Shown here: piece by piece, positions 31,965-41,296 of the stretch
Numbering within the stretch: the first letter of the stretch is position 1
Layout of the letters: each line of letters starts with the position of its first letter
Origin: Mycolicibacterium doricum
GTDB taxonomy: Bacteria > Actinomycetota > Actinomycetes > Mycobacteriales > Mycobacteriaceae
Length of the DNA: 64,000 bases
NCBI RefSeq assembly: GCF_010728155.1
Contig: NZ_AP022605.1
Location: 1,302,001 to 1,366,000, forward strand
Direction: 5' to 3'
Translations under genes and position numbers: made by a program
The notes under the pieces: generated by a model
Database searches by the model: none
Told to the model about the DNA's origin: nothing
Seen by the model: the letters and a program-made list of their open reading frames with translations, nothing else

Positions 31965-32557
31965 CCCGGATCATCGCCGGGACTTTCGGCGGCCGGCGAA
32001 TAACGGTGCCGCCCAGGGGCACTCGACCGACGTCCGACCGGGTGCGCGAAGCGCTGTTCAACGTGCTCGACGCCCGGTTGGACGTCGACCGCATCGTGGT
32101 GCTCGATCTGTACGCCGGATCCGGCGCTCTCGGCCTGGAGGCGATTTCGCGGGGCGCCTCGCGGGCGGTGTTCGTCGAGCAGGACGAGCGCGCGGCCAGG
32201 ACCATCAGCGGAAACATCGCCGAACTGGGCGTGGGCGCCGCCACCGAGGTTCGTCGTGGGCCCGTGGCGACCGTTGTGGCGGGTGGGGTGGACCGAGCCG
32301 TCGACCTGGTGCTGGCCGATCCGCCCTACGACCTACCGGACAGCGAGGTCGAGGAGCTGCTCGCCGCACTCGATGCGCGCGGCTGGACCCGCGAGGGCAC
32401 GGTCGCCGTCATCGAGCGGCGGGCGTCGGGAAGGGAGCTGACCTGGCCGTCGGGATGGTCACCATGGCCGTCGAGACGCTACGGTGACACCCGCCTGGAC
32501 ATCGCCCAACGAGAGCCGCCGACCGGCAACCTCCGTCGAAATGACGACCGACGATGA
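31961..32557 (+). CDS. rsmD: 16S rRNA (guanine-N2)-methyltransferase RsmD, probable CUG start
   Basis: Methylates G966 of 16S rRNA in the family. The AdoMet motif is [15 protein letters not shown] and the catalytic motif is LADPPYDLP. The conserved N-terminus [19 protein letters not shown] is fully encoded, but no ATG, GTG or TTG precedes it in frame; the first canonical start, GTG 32006, would remove most of it. CTG 31961 is placed exactly as the family's first residue and overlaps the pyc stop as CTGA, like the ATGA/GTGA couplings elsewhere here. From CTG the product is 198 residues. Confidence 0.82.
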   Translation: MTRIIAGTFGGRRITVPPRGTRPTSDRVREALFNVLDARLDVDRIVVLDLYAGSGALGLEAISRGASRAVFVEQDERAARTISGNIAELGVGAATEVRRGPVATVVAGGVDRAVDLVLADPPYDLPDSEVEELLAALDARGWTREGTVAVIERRASGRELTWPSGWSPWPSRRYGDTRLDIAQREPPTGNLRRNDDRR

Positions 32558-32576
32558 TCCGGTACGGTCGTCACCC

Positions 32577-33053
32577 ATGAGCGGCGCGGTATGCCCTGGA
32601 TCGTTCGACCCGGTGACCCGTGGCCACGTCGACGTCTTCGAGCGGGCCGCGGCCCAGTTCGACGAGGTCGTCGTCGCGGTGCTGGTCAACCCGAACAAGA
32701 AGGGGATGTTCACCCTCGACGAGCGCATGGAGATGATCGCGGAGTCCTGCGCGCATCTGCCCAACCTTCGGGTCGAGTCGGGTCAGGGTCTGGTGGTCGA
32801 CTTCGTCCGGGCATGCGGGTTCACCGCGATCGTCAAGGGGCTGCGCGGCAGCACCGACTTCGAGTACGAACTGCAGATGGCGCAGATGAACAAGCACGTC
32901 GCGGGTGTCGACACGTTCTTCATCGCGTCGACCCCGCAGTACTCCTTCGTGTCCTCATCGCTGGCCAAGGAAGTCGCCACCCTCGGCGGTGACGTCTCTG
33001 CGCTGCTGCCCGACGCGGTGAACGTGCGGTTACAGGCGAAACTGCGGGATTGA
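32577..33053 (+). CDS. coaD: phosphopantetheine adenylyltransferase
   Basis: Penultimate step of coenzyme A synthesis, 4'-phosphopantetheine to dephospho-CoA. 158 residues, the standard length. It starts [19 protein letters not shown] (nucleotidyltransferase TxGH motif) and has [33 protein letters not shown] and the ISSS-type loop [16 protein letters not shown] 32577 is chosen by homology; a TACGGT hexamer (32563-32568) ends eight bases before it. Counterpart of kdtB (Rv2965c). In M. tuberculosis the PDIM locus would follow; here it does not. Confidence 0.96.
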   Translation: MSGAVCPGSFDPVTRGHVDVFERAAAQFDEVVVAVLVNPNKKGMFTLDERMEMIAESCAHLPNLRVESGQGLVVDFVRACGFTAIVKGLRGSTDFEYELQMAQMNKHVAGVDTFFIASTPQYSFVSSSLAKEVATLGGDVSALLPDAVNVRLQAKLRD

Positions 33054-33133
33054 GCCGAGCCCGGCGGGGTAGGGGTAGATAGCGGCGGCGCACAGCCCTA
33101 GCCCGCCTCGGCCCTTCATCGGAGGTTCTCGCC

Positions 33134-33700
33134 ATGGTTGAAACATTTGTTCAGTCGACCGACGACGTCGTCAGATTCCTCAAAGATCAGCACAACCTCA
33201 TCAAGGACATGTTCGAGGAGGTGTTCTCGGCGTCCTCGGAGGAGGCGCGCGGGAAGGCCTTCACCGAACTGCGTCAACTCCTTGCGGTGCACGAGACCGC
33301 CGAGGAGATGGTGGTCCACCCGCGGGCTCGGCAGGAAGTCGACGGGGGAGACGAGGTCGTCGATGCCCGGCTGGCCGAGGAACACGACGCCAAGGAGCAG
33401 CTGTCGAAGCTGGAGGGCATGGATTTCGGCTCGCCGGAGTTTCTCGAGGAACTGGCCACGTTCCGCGATGCCGTCGTCCACCACGCCGAACTCGAGGAAT
33501 CTGAGGAGTTCGACAAGTTGGCGCGCGAACTCGACGCGGACGATCTCAAACGGCTGGCGGCGGCCGTGCGAGCCGCGGAGGCGATCGCCCCGACCCGGCC
33601 CCATCCCGGAGTCGAATCGGCGAAGCTGAACTTCGCGGTCGGCCCGTTCGCGTCGATGATCGACCGGGCGCGCGACGTCATCGGCGCGGCACTGCGCTGA
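33134..33700 (+). CDS. hemerythrin HHE domain protein, second copy
   Basis: 188-residue helical protein with HHE-type di-iron ligands: KDQHNLIKDMFEE (about residue 17), HETAEEMVVHPRA (about 50) and FRDAVVHHAELEESEEF (about 115). ATG 33134 has GGAGG nine bases upstream. It shares its C-terminal signature IAPTRPHP and an amphipathic tail with the protein at 1036-1620, though the cores differ, so they form one subfamily. Function unknown. It stands alone between coaD and sepIVA. Confidence 0.88.
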   Translation: MVETFVQSTDDVVRFLKDQHNLIKDMFEEVFSASSEEARGKAFTELRQLLAVHETAEEMVVHPRARQEVDGGDEVVDARLAEEHDAKEQLSKLEGMDFGSPEFLEELATFRDAVVHHAELEESEEFDKLARELDADDLKRLAAAVRAAEAIAPTRPHPGVESAKLNFAVGPFASMIDRARDVIGAALR

Positions 33701-33715
33701 GGTGGCGACGAACAC

Positions 33716-33750
33716 TTGACAATCTCGGGACACGGTCCAGGTGTACCTGG
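33716..33750 (+). promoter_or_regulatory. TTGACA -35 with overlapping 14-bp palindrome upstream of sepIVA
   Basis: A consensus -35, TTGACA (33716-33721), is followed 15 bases later by the palindrome CCAGGT-GT-ACCTGG (33737-33750), which covers the position expected for the -10 and start site. A protein bound there would block the promoter. sepIVA starts 89 bases downstream. Confidence 0.45.
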
Positions 33751-33839
33751 CCGGAGCGACACACCGGCGTGGGAAGCCGAGTCCCGTAGGTAACAGCAGG
33801 CACACTGGTAACCAACAACTACGCCTGGAGGGTGTCACC

Positions 33840-34577
33840 GTGTACCGAGTTTTTGAAGCGCTCGACGAACTGGGGGCGATCGTCGAAGAAGCCCGTGGCG
33901 TGCCCATGACGGCGGGATGTGTCGTCCCGCGCGGCGACGTCCTGGAGTTGATCGACGACATCAAAGACGCCATCCCGGGGGAACTCGACGACGCCCAAGA
34001 CGTACTGGACGCCCGCGACTCCATGCTGCGCGACGCCAAGGAGCACTCGGAGTCGATGGTGACCAACGCGCGCGCCGAGGCCGAGTCGATGGTGAACCAC
34101 GCCCGCGCCGAGGCCGACCGCCTGTTGGCCGACGCCAAGGCCCAGGCGGACCGCATGGTCGGCGAGGCCCGTCAGCACAGCGAGCGCATGGTGGGCGATG
34201 CGCGTGAAGAGGCCAACCGTGTCATGGCCACCGCCAAACGCGAATACGACGCGAGCACCGGGCGGGCCAAGTCCGAGGCCGACCGGTTGATCGAGAGCGG
34301 TAACCTGGCCTATGAGCGGGCCGTTCAGGAAGGCATCAAGGAGCAGCAGCGCCTGGTGTCCCAGACCGAGATCGTCTCCACCGCGACCGCCGAGGCCACC
34401 CGGCTGATCGACACCGCCCACGCCGAGGCCGACCGGTTGCGCGGCGAATGCGATATCTACGTCGACAGCAAACTGGCCGAATTCGAGGACTTTCTCAACG
34501 GCACGCTGCGTTCGGTAGGCCGCGGCCGCCATCAGCTGCGCACCGCGGCCGGCACGCACGACTACGTGTCCCGCTGA
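33840..34577 (+). CDS. sepIVA: DivIVA-like coiled-coil septation protein SepIVA
   Basis: 245-residue protein, the counterpart of Rv2927c and M. smegmatis SepIVA, a DivIVA-domain protein needed for septation and elongation. It starts MYRVFEALDELGAIVEEARG and continues as a long charged coiled coil (about residues 60-220) built of heptads rich in Ala, Glu, Arg and Asp (for example ARAEADRLLADAKAQADRMV). GTG 33840 has GGAGGG seven bases upstream, deciding it over in-frame upstream codons. Upstream is a TTGACA promoter with a palindrome. Confidence 0.92.
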   Translation: MYRVFEALDELGAIVEEARGVPMTAGCVVPRGDVLELIDDIKDAIPGELDDAQDVLDARDSMLRDAKEHSESMVTNARAEAESMVNHARAEADRLLADAKAQADRMVGEARQHSERMVGDAREEANRVMATAKREYDASTGRAKSEADRLIESGNLAYERAVQEGIKEQQRLVSQTEIVSTATAEATRLIDTAHAEADRLRGECDIYVDSKLAEFEDFLNGTLRSVGRGRHQLRTAAGTHDYVSR

Positions 34578-34581
34578 GCTC

Positions 34582-34620
34582 GAGGACCACGGTGCTGGAG
34601 GACCACGGTGCTGGAGGACT
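34582..34620. repeat. 16-bp tandem repeat, 2.4 copies
   Basis: GAGGACCACGGTGCTG occurs perfectly at 34582-34597 and 34598-34613, followed by a partial GAGGACT. It lies between the sepIVA stop and the yceD leaderless promoter. No function is visible. Confidence 0.9.
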
Positions 34621-34652
34621 CGGTGCGCCGCGGAAGGCGCAGAACCGGGCCG

Positions 34653-34658
34653 TAGGAT
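34653..34658 (+). promoter_or_regulatory. -10 hexamer TAGGAT, leaderless promoter for yceD
   Basis: TAGGAT fits TANNNT and is followed by exactly six bases before the ATG at 34665. The spacer CGAGGT includes an AGGT that is too close to act as a Shine-Dalgarno. A leaderless mRNA for yceD-rnc-mutM is likely. Confidence 0.55.
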
Positions 34659-34664
34659 CGAGGT

Positions 34665-35234
34665 ATGGCGACCCAGGGCAGAGCAGCACGATCGCCGTTG
34701 GTGCTCGATATTGCGCGACTGGGCCGGCGGCCCGGCTCGATGGCGACCTTTCAGGAGACCGTCCCCAACCCGTCGCGGATGGGACTGGACCTCATCGGGA
34801 TCGCCGAGGGCGCTCCGCTGACGATGGATCTGCAGGTGCAGGCCGTGTCCGAGGGTGTCCTGGTGACCGGCACGGTGGCCGCGCCGACGACCGGTGAATG
34901 CGCCCGCTGCCTCACCCCGGTGACCGGTGAGGTCGAGATCGAGCTGACCGAGCTGTACGCCTACCCCGACAGCACCACCGACGCCACCACCGAGGACGAC
35001 GAGGTCGGCCGCGTCGGCGCCAACGGCGTGCCCGACACGGTCGACCTCGAGCAGCCGATCGTCGACGCGGTCGGACTGGCACTGCCATTCGCGCCGCTGT
35101 GCGGCCCGGACTGTGCCGGACTGTGCCCCGAATGCGGGGTCACGATGGCCACCGCCGAGCCCGGTCACCACCACGACACGATCGACCCGCGCTGGGCGAA
35201 ACTCGCCGGGCTGCTGGATCGAGACGAGAGGTGA
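34665..35234 (+). CDS. DUF177 / YceD family protein
   Basis: 189 residues, counterpart of Rv2926c. DUF177 proteins are linked with 23S rRNA maturation or ribosome assembly in other bacteria and plants. The domain is seen in the first cysteine pair [14 protein letters not shown] (about residue 78) and the second [13 protein letters not shown] (about 145), spacing that suggests a metal-binding site. Its stop overlaps the rnc start as GTGA. In many bacteria the gene precedes rpmF; here it precedes rnc, as in mycobacteria generally. Confidence 0.9.
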   Translation: MATQGRAARSPLVLDIARLGRRPGSMATFQETVPNPSRMGLDLIGIAEGAPLTMDLQVQAVSEGVLVTGTVAAPTTGECARCLTPVTGEVEIELTELYAYPDSTTDATTEDDEVGRVGANGVPDTVDLEQPIVDAVGLALPFAPLCGPDCAGLCPECGVTMATAEPGHHHDTIDPRWAKLAGLLDRDER

Positions 35235-35935
35235 CGCTGGACCGTTCGCCGTTGCTCACGGCGCTCGGCGTGACATTGCCCGACGATCTGCTCACCACCG
35301 CGCTGACCCATCGCAGCTACTCGTACGAGCACGGCGGCCTGCCCACCAACGAACGGCTGGAATTCCTCGGCGACGCGGTGCTCGGGCTGGTCATCACCGA
35401 GGAGCTGTACCACCGCCACCCCGACCGTTCCGAGGGGGACCTCGCCAAACTGCGGGCCAGCATTGTCAACACCCAGGCGCTCGCCGACGTCGGGCGCACG
35501 CTGTCCGACAAGGGTCTCGGCGCCTATCTGCTGCTGGGGAAGGGCGAGGAGAACTCCGGCGGTGCGGACAAGTCGAGCATTCTGGCCGATGGTGTCGAAT
35601 CTCTGCTCGGCGCAACCTATGTCGAACACGGGCTCATCCCCACGCGGGAGGTGATCCTGCGGTTGTTCGCCGGACTGCTCGACACCGCACCCACGTTGGG
35701 CGCCGGTCTGGACTGGAAGAGCAGCCTGCAGGAACTAACCGCCGCCCGAGGGCTCGGCGCTCCACACTACGTCGTCACCTCGGCCGGGCCCGACCACGAC
35801 AAGGAGTTCACCGCCACGGTGCTCGTCACCGACACCGAATACGGCAGAGGCGTCGGACGCACCAAGAAGGAAGCCGAACTCAAGGCCGCCGCGACGGCGT
35901 GGACCGCCCTGTCCACTGCGGACGTCGACTCCTAG
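35231..35935 (+). CDS. rnc: ribonuclease III
   Basis: Double-strand RNA endonuclease for rRNA processing. 234 residues: catalytic domain with the signature [14 protein letters not shown] (about residues 38-51) and the second acidic site [12 protein letters not shown], then a dsRNA-binding domain with [20 protein letters not shown] and [18 protein letters not shown] 35231 is coupled to the yceD stop. mutM follows six bases after the stop. Confidence 0.97.
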   Translation: MTLDRSPLLTALGVTLPDDLLTTALTHRSYSYEHGGLPTNERLEFLGDAVLGLVITEELYHRHPDRSEGDLAKLRASIVNTQALADVGRTLSDKGLGAYLLLGKGEENSGGADKSSILADGVESLLGATYVEHGLIPTREVILRLFAGLLDTAPTLGAGLDWKSSLQELTAARGLGAPHYVVTSAGPDHDKEFTATVLVTDTEYGRGVGRTKKEAELKAAATAWTALSTADVDS

Positions 35936-35941
35936 CCGTCG

Positions 35942-36802
35942 ATGCCAGAATTGCCCGAGGTCGAGGTCGTCCGGCGGGGTCTGGATGCCCACATCACCGG
36001 TAAGACCGTCGCCGCGGTGCGGGTGCACCATCCCCGTGCGGTGCGGCGCCACGAAGCTGGGCCGGCCGATCTGACCGCCCGACTGCTCGGCACGCGCATC
36101 ACCGGCACCGGCCGGCGCGGCAAGTACCTGTGGTTGATCCTCGACGACGGCGATTCGGCGCTGGTCGTGCACCTCGGGATGAGCGGGCAGATGCTGTTGG
36201 GGCCCATCCCGAAGGATGACCACCTGCGGATCGCGGCGCTGTTCGATGACGGCACTGCGCTCAGCTTCGTCGACCAGCGCACGTTCGGTGGCTGGCTGCT
36301 CGCCGATCTGGTCACCGTCGACGGCACCGACGTCCCGGTGCCGGTCGCGCACGTGGCCCGCGATCCGCTCGATCGGCTCTTCGACCGCCAGGCGGTCGTC
36401 AAAGTGCTGCGTGGTAAGAATTCCGAGATCAAACGTCAACTGCTGGACCAGACCGTCGTGTCCGGGATCGGCAACATCTACGCCGACGAGGCGCTGTGGC
36501 GGGCGAAGGTCAACGGGGCCCGCCTGGCCGCGACGCTGACCCGGCCGAAGCTGGCCGAACTGCTCGACGCGGCGGCCGAGGTGATGACCGAGGCGCTCGG
36601 CCAGGGCGGTACGTCGTTCGACTCGCTCTACGTCAACGTCAACGGTGAGTCCGGATACTTCGAGCGGTCGCTGGACGCCTACGGCCGCGAGGGGGAGCCG
36701 TGCCGGCGGTGTGGGGCGATCATGCGCCGCGGCAAGTTCATGAACCGCTCGTCGTTCTACTGCCCACGCTGTCAGCCCCGCCCGCGCGTGCCGCGCAGCT
36801 GA
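35942..36802 (+). CDS. mutM: formamidopyrimidine-DNA glycosylase
   Basis: Excises 8-oxoguanine and formamidopyrimidines and nicks the site by beta/delta elimination. 286 residues. It starts [15 protein letters not shown], with the catalytic Pro2 and Glu3, and has the H2TH region [17 protein letters not shown] and a C-terminal zinc finger (CRRCG ... YCPRCQ). No Shine-Dalgarno is seen; translation probably continues from rnc six bases upstream. Counterpart of fpg (Rv2924c). Confidence 0.97.
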   Translation: MPELPEVEVVRRGLDAHITGKTVAAVRVHHPRAVRRHEAGPADLTARLLGTRITGTGRRGKYLWLILDDGDSALVVHLGMSGQMLLGPIPKDDHLRIAALFDDGTALSFVDQRTFGGWLLADLVTVDGTDVPVPVAHVARDPLDRLFDRQAVVKVLRGKNSEIKRQLLDQTVVSGIGNIYADEALWRAKVNGARLAATLTRPKLAELLDAAAEVMTEALGQGGTSFDSLYVNVNGESGYFERSLDAYGREGEPCRRCGAIMRRGKFMNRSSFYCPRCQPRPRVPRS

Positions 36803-36827
36803 CCTCGCCGCGCCTCTCTTGCAGCTT

Positions 36828-36860
36828 TCGCCGCATATGTCGCATCGCCGCATATGTCGC
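36828..36860. repeat. two-copy tandem repeat of 16-17 bp
   Basis: TCGCCGCATATGTCGC occurs at 36828-36843 and again at 36845-36860, separated by one base. It lies between mutM and the OsmC-like gene and runs into the 63-bp dispersed repeat. Confidence 0.85.
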
Positions 36861-36920
36861 CGAGATCGACGTTTCGCCCGCAACCACTCGCACTTTTCCG
36901 CCCATTTGTTCGTATGGGCG
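36858..36920. repeat. 63-bp dispersed intergenic repeat, copy A
   Basis: Aligns without gaps over 63 bases to 41231-41293 with about 47 identities. Best conserved are CGCCGAGAT-GACG at the left, CTCGCAC in the middle and CGCCCAT-TGTTCG on the right. No coding sense is seen. It lies just upstream of the OsmC-like gene. Confidence 0.75.
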
Positions 36921-36932
36921 AAGATGGGAGCC

Positions 36933-37346
36933 ATGACGGATCTGTGGGTGGAGCGCACCGGGGTGCGCCGCTATACCGGGCGCAGTTCACGCGGCGCGGA
37001 GGTACTGGTCGGGTCGGAGGATGTCGAGGGGGTGTTCACCCCCGGCGAGCTGATGAAGATCGCGCTGGCCGCCTGCAGCGGGATGAGCAGCGACCAGCCG
37101 CTGCGGCGCCGGCTGGGTGACGACTATCCCGCGACGATTCGCGTCCGGGGCTCGGCCGACCGGGAGCAGGAGCGTTATCCGCTGCTCGAGGAGTCGCTCG
37201 AAGTAGACCTCTCCGGTCTTCCCGACGCCGAGGTGGTTCGCCTGCTGGCCGTCGTCGAGCGCGCCATCGACCGGGTGTGCACCGTCGGGCGCACGCTGAA
37301 GTCCGGTACGAAGGTGACGTTCGAGGTGAGAAATGTCGGCGACTGA
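36933..37346 (+). CDS. OsmC/Ohr family protein
   Basis: Probable thiol peroxidase-type or osmotically induced protein, 137 residues, matching Rv2923c. Family features are ARTG-like [32 protein letters not shown] containing the first conserved cysteine (about residue 48), and the C-terminal [18 protein letters not shown] with the second. ATG 36933 has GGGAG close by; an in-frame ATG at 36924 is possible. The 3' end overlaps acyP by 14 bases. Confidence 0.85.
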   Translation: MTDLWVERTGVRRYTGRSSRGAEVLVGSEDVEGVFTPGELMKIALAACSGMSSDQPLRRRLGDDYPATIRVRGSADREQERYPLLEESLEVDLSGLPDAEVVRLLAVVERAIDRVCTVGRTLKSGTKVTFEVRNVGD

Positions 37347-37617
37347 CCATGTGCGGTTGAGCGCCTGGGTGCACGGCCATGTCCAGGGCGTCGGTTTCCG
37401 CTGGTGGACACGCTCGCGGGCGTTGGAACTCGGGCTGAGCGGGTTCGCCGCCAACAAGCCGGACGGCCGGGTGCAGGTGGTCGCCCAGGGACCGCGCGAG
37501 AGCTGTGAGCGCCTGCTCGGCCTGCTCGAAGGCGCTGACACCCCGGGACGGGTCGACAAGGTCATCGCCGACTGGTCGGACGCGCGCGAGCGGATCACCG
37601 GATTCGACGAGCGCTAG
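37333..37617 (+). CDS. acyP: acylphosphatase
   Basis: Hydrolyses carboxyl-phosphate bonds of acyl phosphates. 94 residues, typical. The signature [19 protein letters not shown] (about residues 15-33) holds the catalytic Arg, and [18 protein letters not shown] holds the catalytic Asn. ATG 37333 lies inside the 3' end of the OsmC-like gene, with AGGTGAG upstream. smc begins 15 bases after its stop. Confidence 0.95.
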   Translation: MSATDHVRLSAWVHGHVQGVGFRWWTRSRALELGLSGFAANKPDGRVQVVAQGPRESCERLLGLLEGADTPGRVDKVIADWSDARERITGFDER

Positions 37618-37632
37618 GTATTCTGGCACGTC

Positions 37633-40600
37633 ATGCATCTGAAGAGTCTGACGCTCAAGGGCTTCAAGTCCTTCGCGGCGCCGACGACTCTGCGGTTCGA
37701 GCCGGGCATCACCTGTGTGGTCGGCCCGAACGGGTCGGGCAAGTCCAACGTCGTCGACGCCCTGACCTGGGTGATGGGGGAGCACAGCGCCAAGACGCTG
37801 CGCGGCGGCAAGATGGAGGACGTCATCTTCGCCGGCACATCCTCGCGCGCACCGCTGGGCCGTGCCGAGGTGACCGTCACGATCGACAATTCCGACAACG
37901 CACTGCCAATCGAGTACTCCGAGGTGTCGATCACCCGCCGAATGTTCCGCGACGGTGGCAGCGAATACGAGATCAACGGCAGCCACTGCCGCCTGATGGA
38001 CGTTCAAGAACTGCTCAGCGATTCGGGTATCGGCCGGGAGATGCACGTCATCGTCGGCCAGGGCAAGCTCTCCGAGATCCTCGAATCGCGCCCGGAGGAC
38101 CGTCGCGCATTCATCGAAGAGGCAGCCGGTGTGCTGAAACACCGCAAACGCAAAGAGAAGTCAATCCGCAAGCTTGACTCGATGCAGGCCAACCTCGCCC
38201 GGCTGACCGACCTGACCACCGAACTGCGCCGCCAACTCAAACCGCTGGGCCGCCAGGCCGAGATGGCGAGGAGGGCCCAGACCATCCAGGCCGATCTGCG
38301 CGACGCCAGGCTGCGACTGGCCGCCGACGACCTGGTGACCCGGCGATCGGAGTTCGACAGCACCCACCAGACCGAGACCATGCTGCGCCGCGAGCACGAC
38401 GAGATCACCACGCGGCTCGGGGCCGCCACGGCCGAGCTCGACGGCCACGAGGTCGCGGTGGCCGAGTTGACCGAACGCGCCGAGCTCGCGCAGCAGAGCT
38501 GGTTCCGGCTCTCCGCGCTGACCGAACGTGTCAGTGCGACCGTGCGGATCGCCGACGAGCGCACGCAGCGCCTCGATGCCGAACCGGAGCCTTCGACCGG
38601 CCGCGATCCCGACGAACTGGAGGCCGAGGCGGACCACATGGCGGCCCACGAAGCCGAACTACTCGCGGAGCTGGCCGAATCGCGCGCGGTGCTGGAGGCC
38701 GCGCGGGACGAATTGGCCGGCCGCGAGCGGGTTGCCGCAGAGGCGGAGCGCGCGCACATGGCCGCCGCCCGGGCCGAAGCGGACCGCCGGGAGGGTCTGG
38801 CGCGGCTGGCCGGTCAGGTCGACACCATGCGGACCAGGGTGGAATCGATCGACGACACCGTGGCGCGGTTGACGGTCGGCATCGAGGAGGCCGCCGCCAG
38901 AGCCGAGGCCGCGCGGGCCGAGTTCGAGACCGTCCAGTCTCGCGTCGGAGAGCTCGACGAGGGGGAAGTCGCCCTCGACGAGCACCACGACCGCACGGTG
39001 GCCGCGCTGCGCCAGGCCGACGAGCGAGTGGCCGAACTGCAGACCGCCGAGCGTGCCGCCGAAAAACAGGTGGCCTCTCTACGGGCGCGCATCGATGCAC
39101 TCGCTGTCGGCCTCGATCGCCGCGACGGTGCGGCCTGGTTGCAGCAGAACCACGCCGGCGCAGGGCTTTTCGGATCAATTGCCGAACTGCTCAAGGTCCG
39201 CCCAGGTCATGAGGTGGCGGTGGCGACGGTGCTCGGCACGGCCGCCGACGCGCTGGCCGCCGAGAACTCCGGTGCGGCGCGTGCGGCGGTCGCAGCGCTC
39301 AAGGAGTCCGACGGTGGACGCGCTGCCCTGGTGCTGGGCGACTGGCCGGAGCCGCCAGCCACCGACCCGCCTGCGCTGCCCGCCGGCGCGGTGTGGGCCG
39401 TCGACGTGGTTGACATTCCTGCGCGGTTGCGTGGTGCGATAACCGCGATGCTGTCCGGAGTCGCGATCGTCGACGACCTGGCCAACGCGCTGGACGTGGT
39501 GGCGGGCCGGGCCCAGTTGCGGGCGGTAACCGTCGACGGTGACCTGGTCGGGGCGGGCTGGATCAGCGGTGGGTCAGACCGCAAACCCAGCACGCTGGAG
39601 ATTGCCTCGGAGATCGACAAGGCCCGCGCCGACCTCGAGGCCGCCGAGAAACAGGTCGGCGAACTGGCCGCCGCGCTCTCCGGAGCGTTGACCGAACAGC
39701 GTGACCGTCAGGACGCCGCCGAACACGCTCTGGCCGCACTCAACGAGTCGGACGCCGCAATCTCGTCCATCTACGAGCAACTCGGCCGGCTGGGCCAGGA
39801 CGCCCGCGCGGCCGCCGAGGAATACCAGCGGCTGATCCGGCAACGCGACGAACTCGAGGCCGGCCGCACCCGAACCGTCGAAGAGCTCGCCGAACTGGAG
39901 ACCCGGCTGCACAATGCGCAACAGGCCCCGCTTTTCGAGGCCGAGCCCGTCGACCGGCAGGAGTCGGTGGCCGCCGCCGAAGCCGCCCGCGCCGCCGAGG
40001 TGGAGGCGCGGCTGTCCGTACGTACTGCCGAAGAGCGCGCCAATGCCGTTCGAGGGCAGGCGGATTCACTACGCCGCGCGGCCGCCGCCGAACGCGAGGC
40101 ACGGTTGCGGGCTAAGCGCGCGAAGCAGGCCCGCGAACACGCCGCCGCGGTTGCGGGCGCGGTGGCCGAATCGGGTAGGCAGGTCGCCGCACGGCTCGGC
40201 GCGGTCGTCGCCGCGGCGTCGCGCAACCGCGACACGCTGGCCGCCGAACGCCAGCAGCGGGCGGCGGCGCTGAGCCAAGCGCGCGAGGAGGTCAGTGAAC
40301 TCGGCGCCCGCCTCACCGCGCTCACCGACGCCCTCCACCGCGACGAGGTGGCCAAGGCGCAGGCGGCGCTGCGCATCGAACAACTCGAGGCCACGGTGCT
40401 CGAACAGTTCGGGATGGCGCCCGCCGACCTGATCGCCGAGTACGGCCCGCACGTGGCGTTGTCGCCGACGGAGCTGGAGATGGCCGAGTACCGACAGGCC
40501 AAGGAGCGCGGCGAGCAGGTGGTCACACCGGCGCCGATGCCGTTCGACCGCGGCACCCAGGAGCGTCGAGCCAAGCTCGCGGAGAAGGAGCTCAAAGAAC

Positions 40601-41220
40601 TCGGCCGGGTCAACCCCCTTGCGCTGGAGGAGTTCGCGGCGCTCGAGGAGCGCTACAACTTCCTGTCCACCCAGCTCGAGGACGTCAAGGCCGCACGCAA
40701 GGACCTGCTCGACGTGATCGCCGCCGTCGACGATCGCATCCTCGGAGTCTTCACCGAAGCCTATGCCGACGTGGAACGCGAATTCACCCAGGTGTTCGCA
40801 GCCCTGTTCCCGGGCGGCGAGGGCAGACTGCTGCTGACCGACCCCGACGACATGCTGAGCACCGGCATCGAGGTCGAGGCGCGGCCGCCGGGCAAGAAGA
40901 TCAAACGGCTTTCGCTGCTGTCGGGCGGGGAGAAGTCGCTGACCGCGGTGGCCATGCTGGTGGCGATCTTCCGGGCACGCCCGTCGCCGTTCTACGTGTT
41001 GGACGAGGTGGAGGCCGCGCTCGACGACGTCAACCTGCGCCGGCTGATCAGCCTGTTCGAGCAGCTGCGCGAACGTTCGCAGCTGATCGTCATCACCCAC
41101 CAGAAGGCGACGATGGAGGTCGCCGACGCACTCTACGGCGTGACGATGCAGGGCGACGGCATCACCCAGGTGATCTCGCAGCGGCTGCGCGGCCAGGAGT
41201 TGGTCGGCACGCAATGCTAG
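37633..41220 (+). CDS. smc: chromosome segregation protein SMC
   Basis: Condensin ATPase. 1195 residues in the canonical order: N-terminal ATPase half with Walker [15 protein letters not shown] (about residue 32) and [14 protein letters not shown], coiled coil to about 500, hinge (about 505-650, with [16 protein letters not shown]), second coiled coil, and C-terminal half with the signature [16 protein letters not shown] and Walker [21 protein letters not shown] hexamer (37619-37624) ends eight bases before ATG 37633. The scpAB partners are not in this window. Counterpart of Rv2922c. Confidence 0.98.
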   Translation: MHLKSLTLKGFKSFAAPTTLRFEPGITCVVGPNGSGKSNVVDALTWVMGEHSAKTLRGGKMEDVIFAGTSSRAPLGRAEVTVTIDNSDNALPIEYSEVSITRRMFRDGGSEYEINGSHCRLMDVQELLSDSGIGREMHVIVGQGKLSEILESRPEDRRAFIEEAAGVLKHRKRKEKSIRKLDSMQANLARLTDLTTELRRQLKPLGRQAEMARRAQTIQADLRDARLRLAADDLVTRRSEFDSTHQTETMLRREHDEITTRLGAATAELDGHEVAVAELTERAELAQQSWFRLSALTERVSATVRIADERTQRLDAEPEPSTGRDPDELEAEADHMAAHEAELLAELAESRAVLEAARDELAGRERVAAEAERAHMAAARAEADRREGLARLAGQVDTMRTRVESIDDTVARLTVGIEEAAARAEAARAEFETVQSRVGELDEGEVALDEHHDRTVAALRQADERVAELQTAERAAEKQVASLRARIDALAVGLDRRDGAAWLQQNHAGAGLFGSIAELLKVRPGHEVAVATVLGTAADALAAENSGAARAAVAALKESDGGRAALVLGDWPEPPATDPPALPAGAVWAVDVVDIPARLRGAITAMLSGVAIVDDLANALDVVAGRAQLRAVTVDGDLVGAGWISGGSDRKPSTLEIASEIDKARADLEAAEKQVGELAAALSGALTEQRDRQDAAEHALAALNESDAAISSIYEQLGRLGQDARAAAEEYQRLIRQRDELEAGRTRTVEELAELETRLHNAQQAPLFEAEPVDRQESVAAAEAARAAEVEARLSVRTAEERANAVRGQADSLRRAAAAEREARLRAKRAKQAREHAAAVAGAVAESGRQVAARLGAVVAAASRNRDTLAAERQQRAAALSQAREEVSELGARLTALTDALHRDEVAKAQAALRIEQLEATVLEQFGMAPADLIAEYGPHVALSPTELEMAEYRQAKERGEQVVTPAPMPFDRGTQERRAKLAEKELKELGRVNPLALEEFAALEERYNFLSTQLEDVKAARKDLLDVIAAVDDRILGVFTEAYADVEREFTQVFAALFPGGEGRLLLTDPDDMLSTGIEVEARPPGKKIKRLSLLSGGEKSLTAVAMLVAIFRARPSPFYVLDEVEAALDDVNLRRLISLFEQLRERSQLIVITHQKATMEVADALYGVTMQGDGITQVISQRLRGQELVGTQC

Positions 41221-41230
41221 CCATTCTTGA

Positions 41231-41293
41231 CGCCGAGATGGACGAAACGGCGGAATCTTCTCGCACATTCGCGCCCATGTGTTCGTTTCGGCG
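41231..41293. repeat. 63-bp dispersed intergenic repeat, copy B
   Basis: Second copy of the element at 36858-36920. Its ends are perfect six-base inverted repeats, CGCCGA and TCGGCG. It fills almost exactly the gap between the convergent smc and fni genes, so it may double as a transcription stop. Confidence 0.75.
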
Positions 41294-41296
41294 GAC

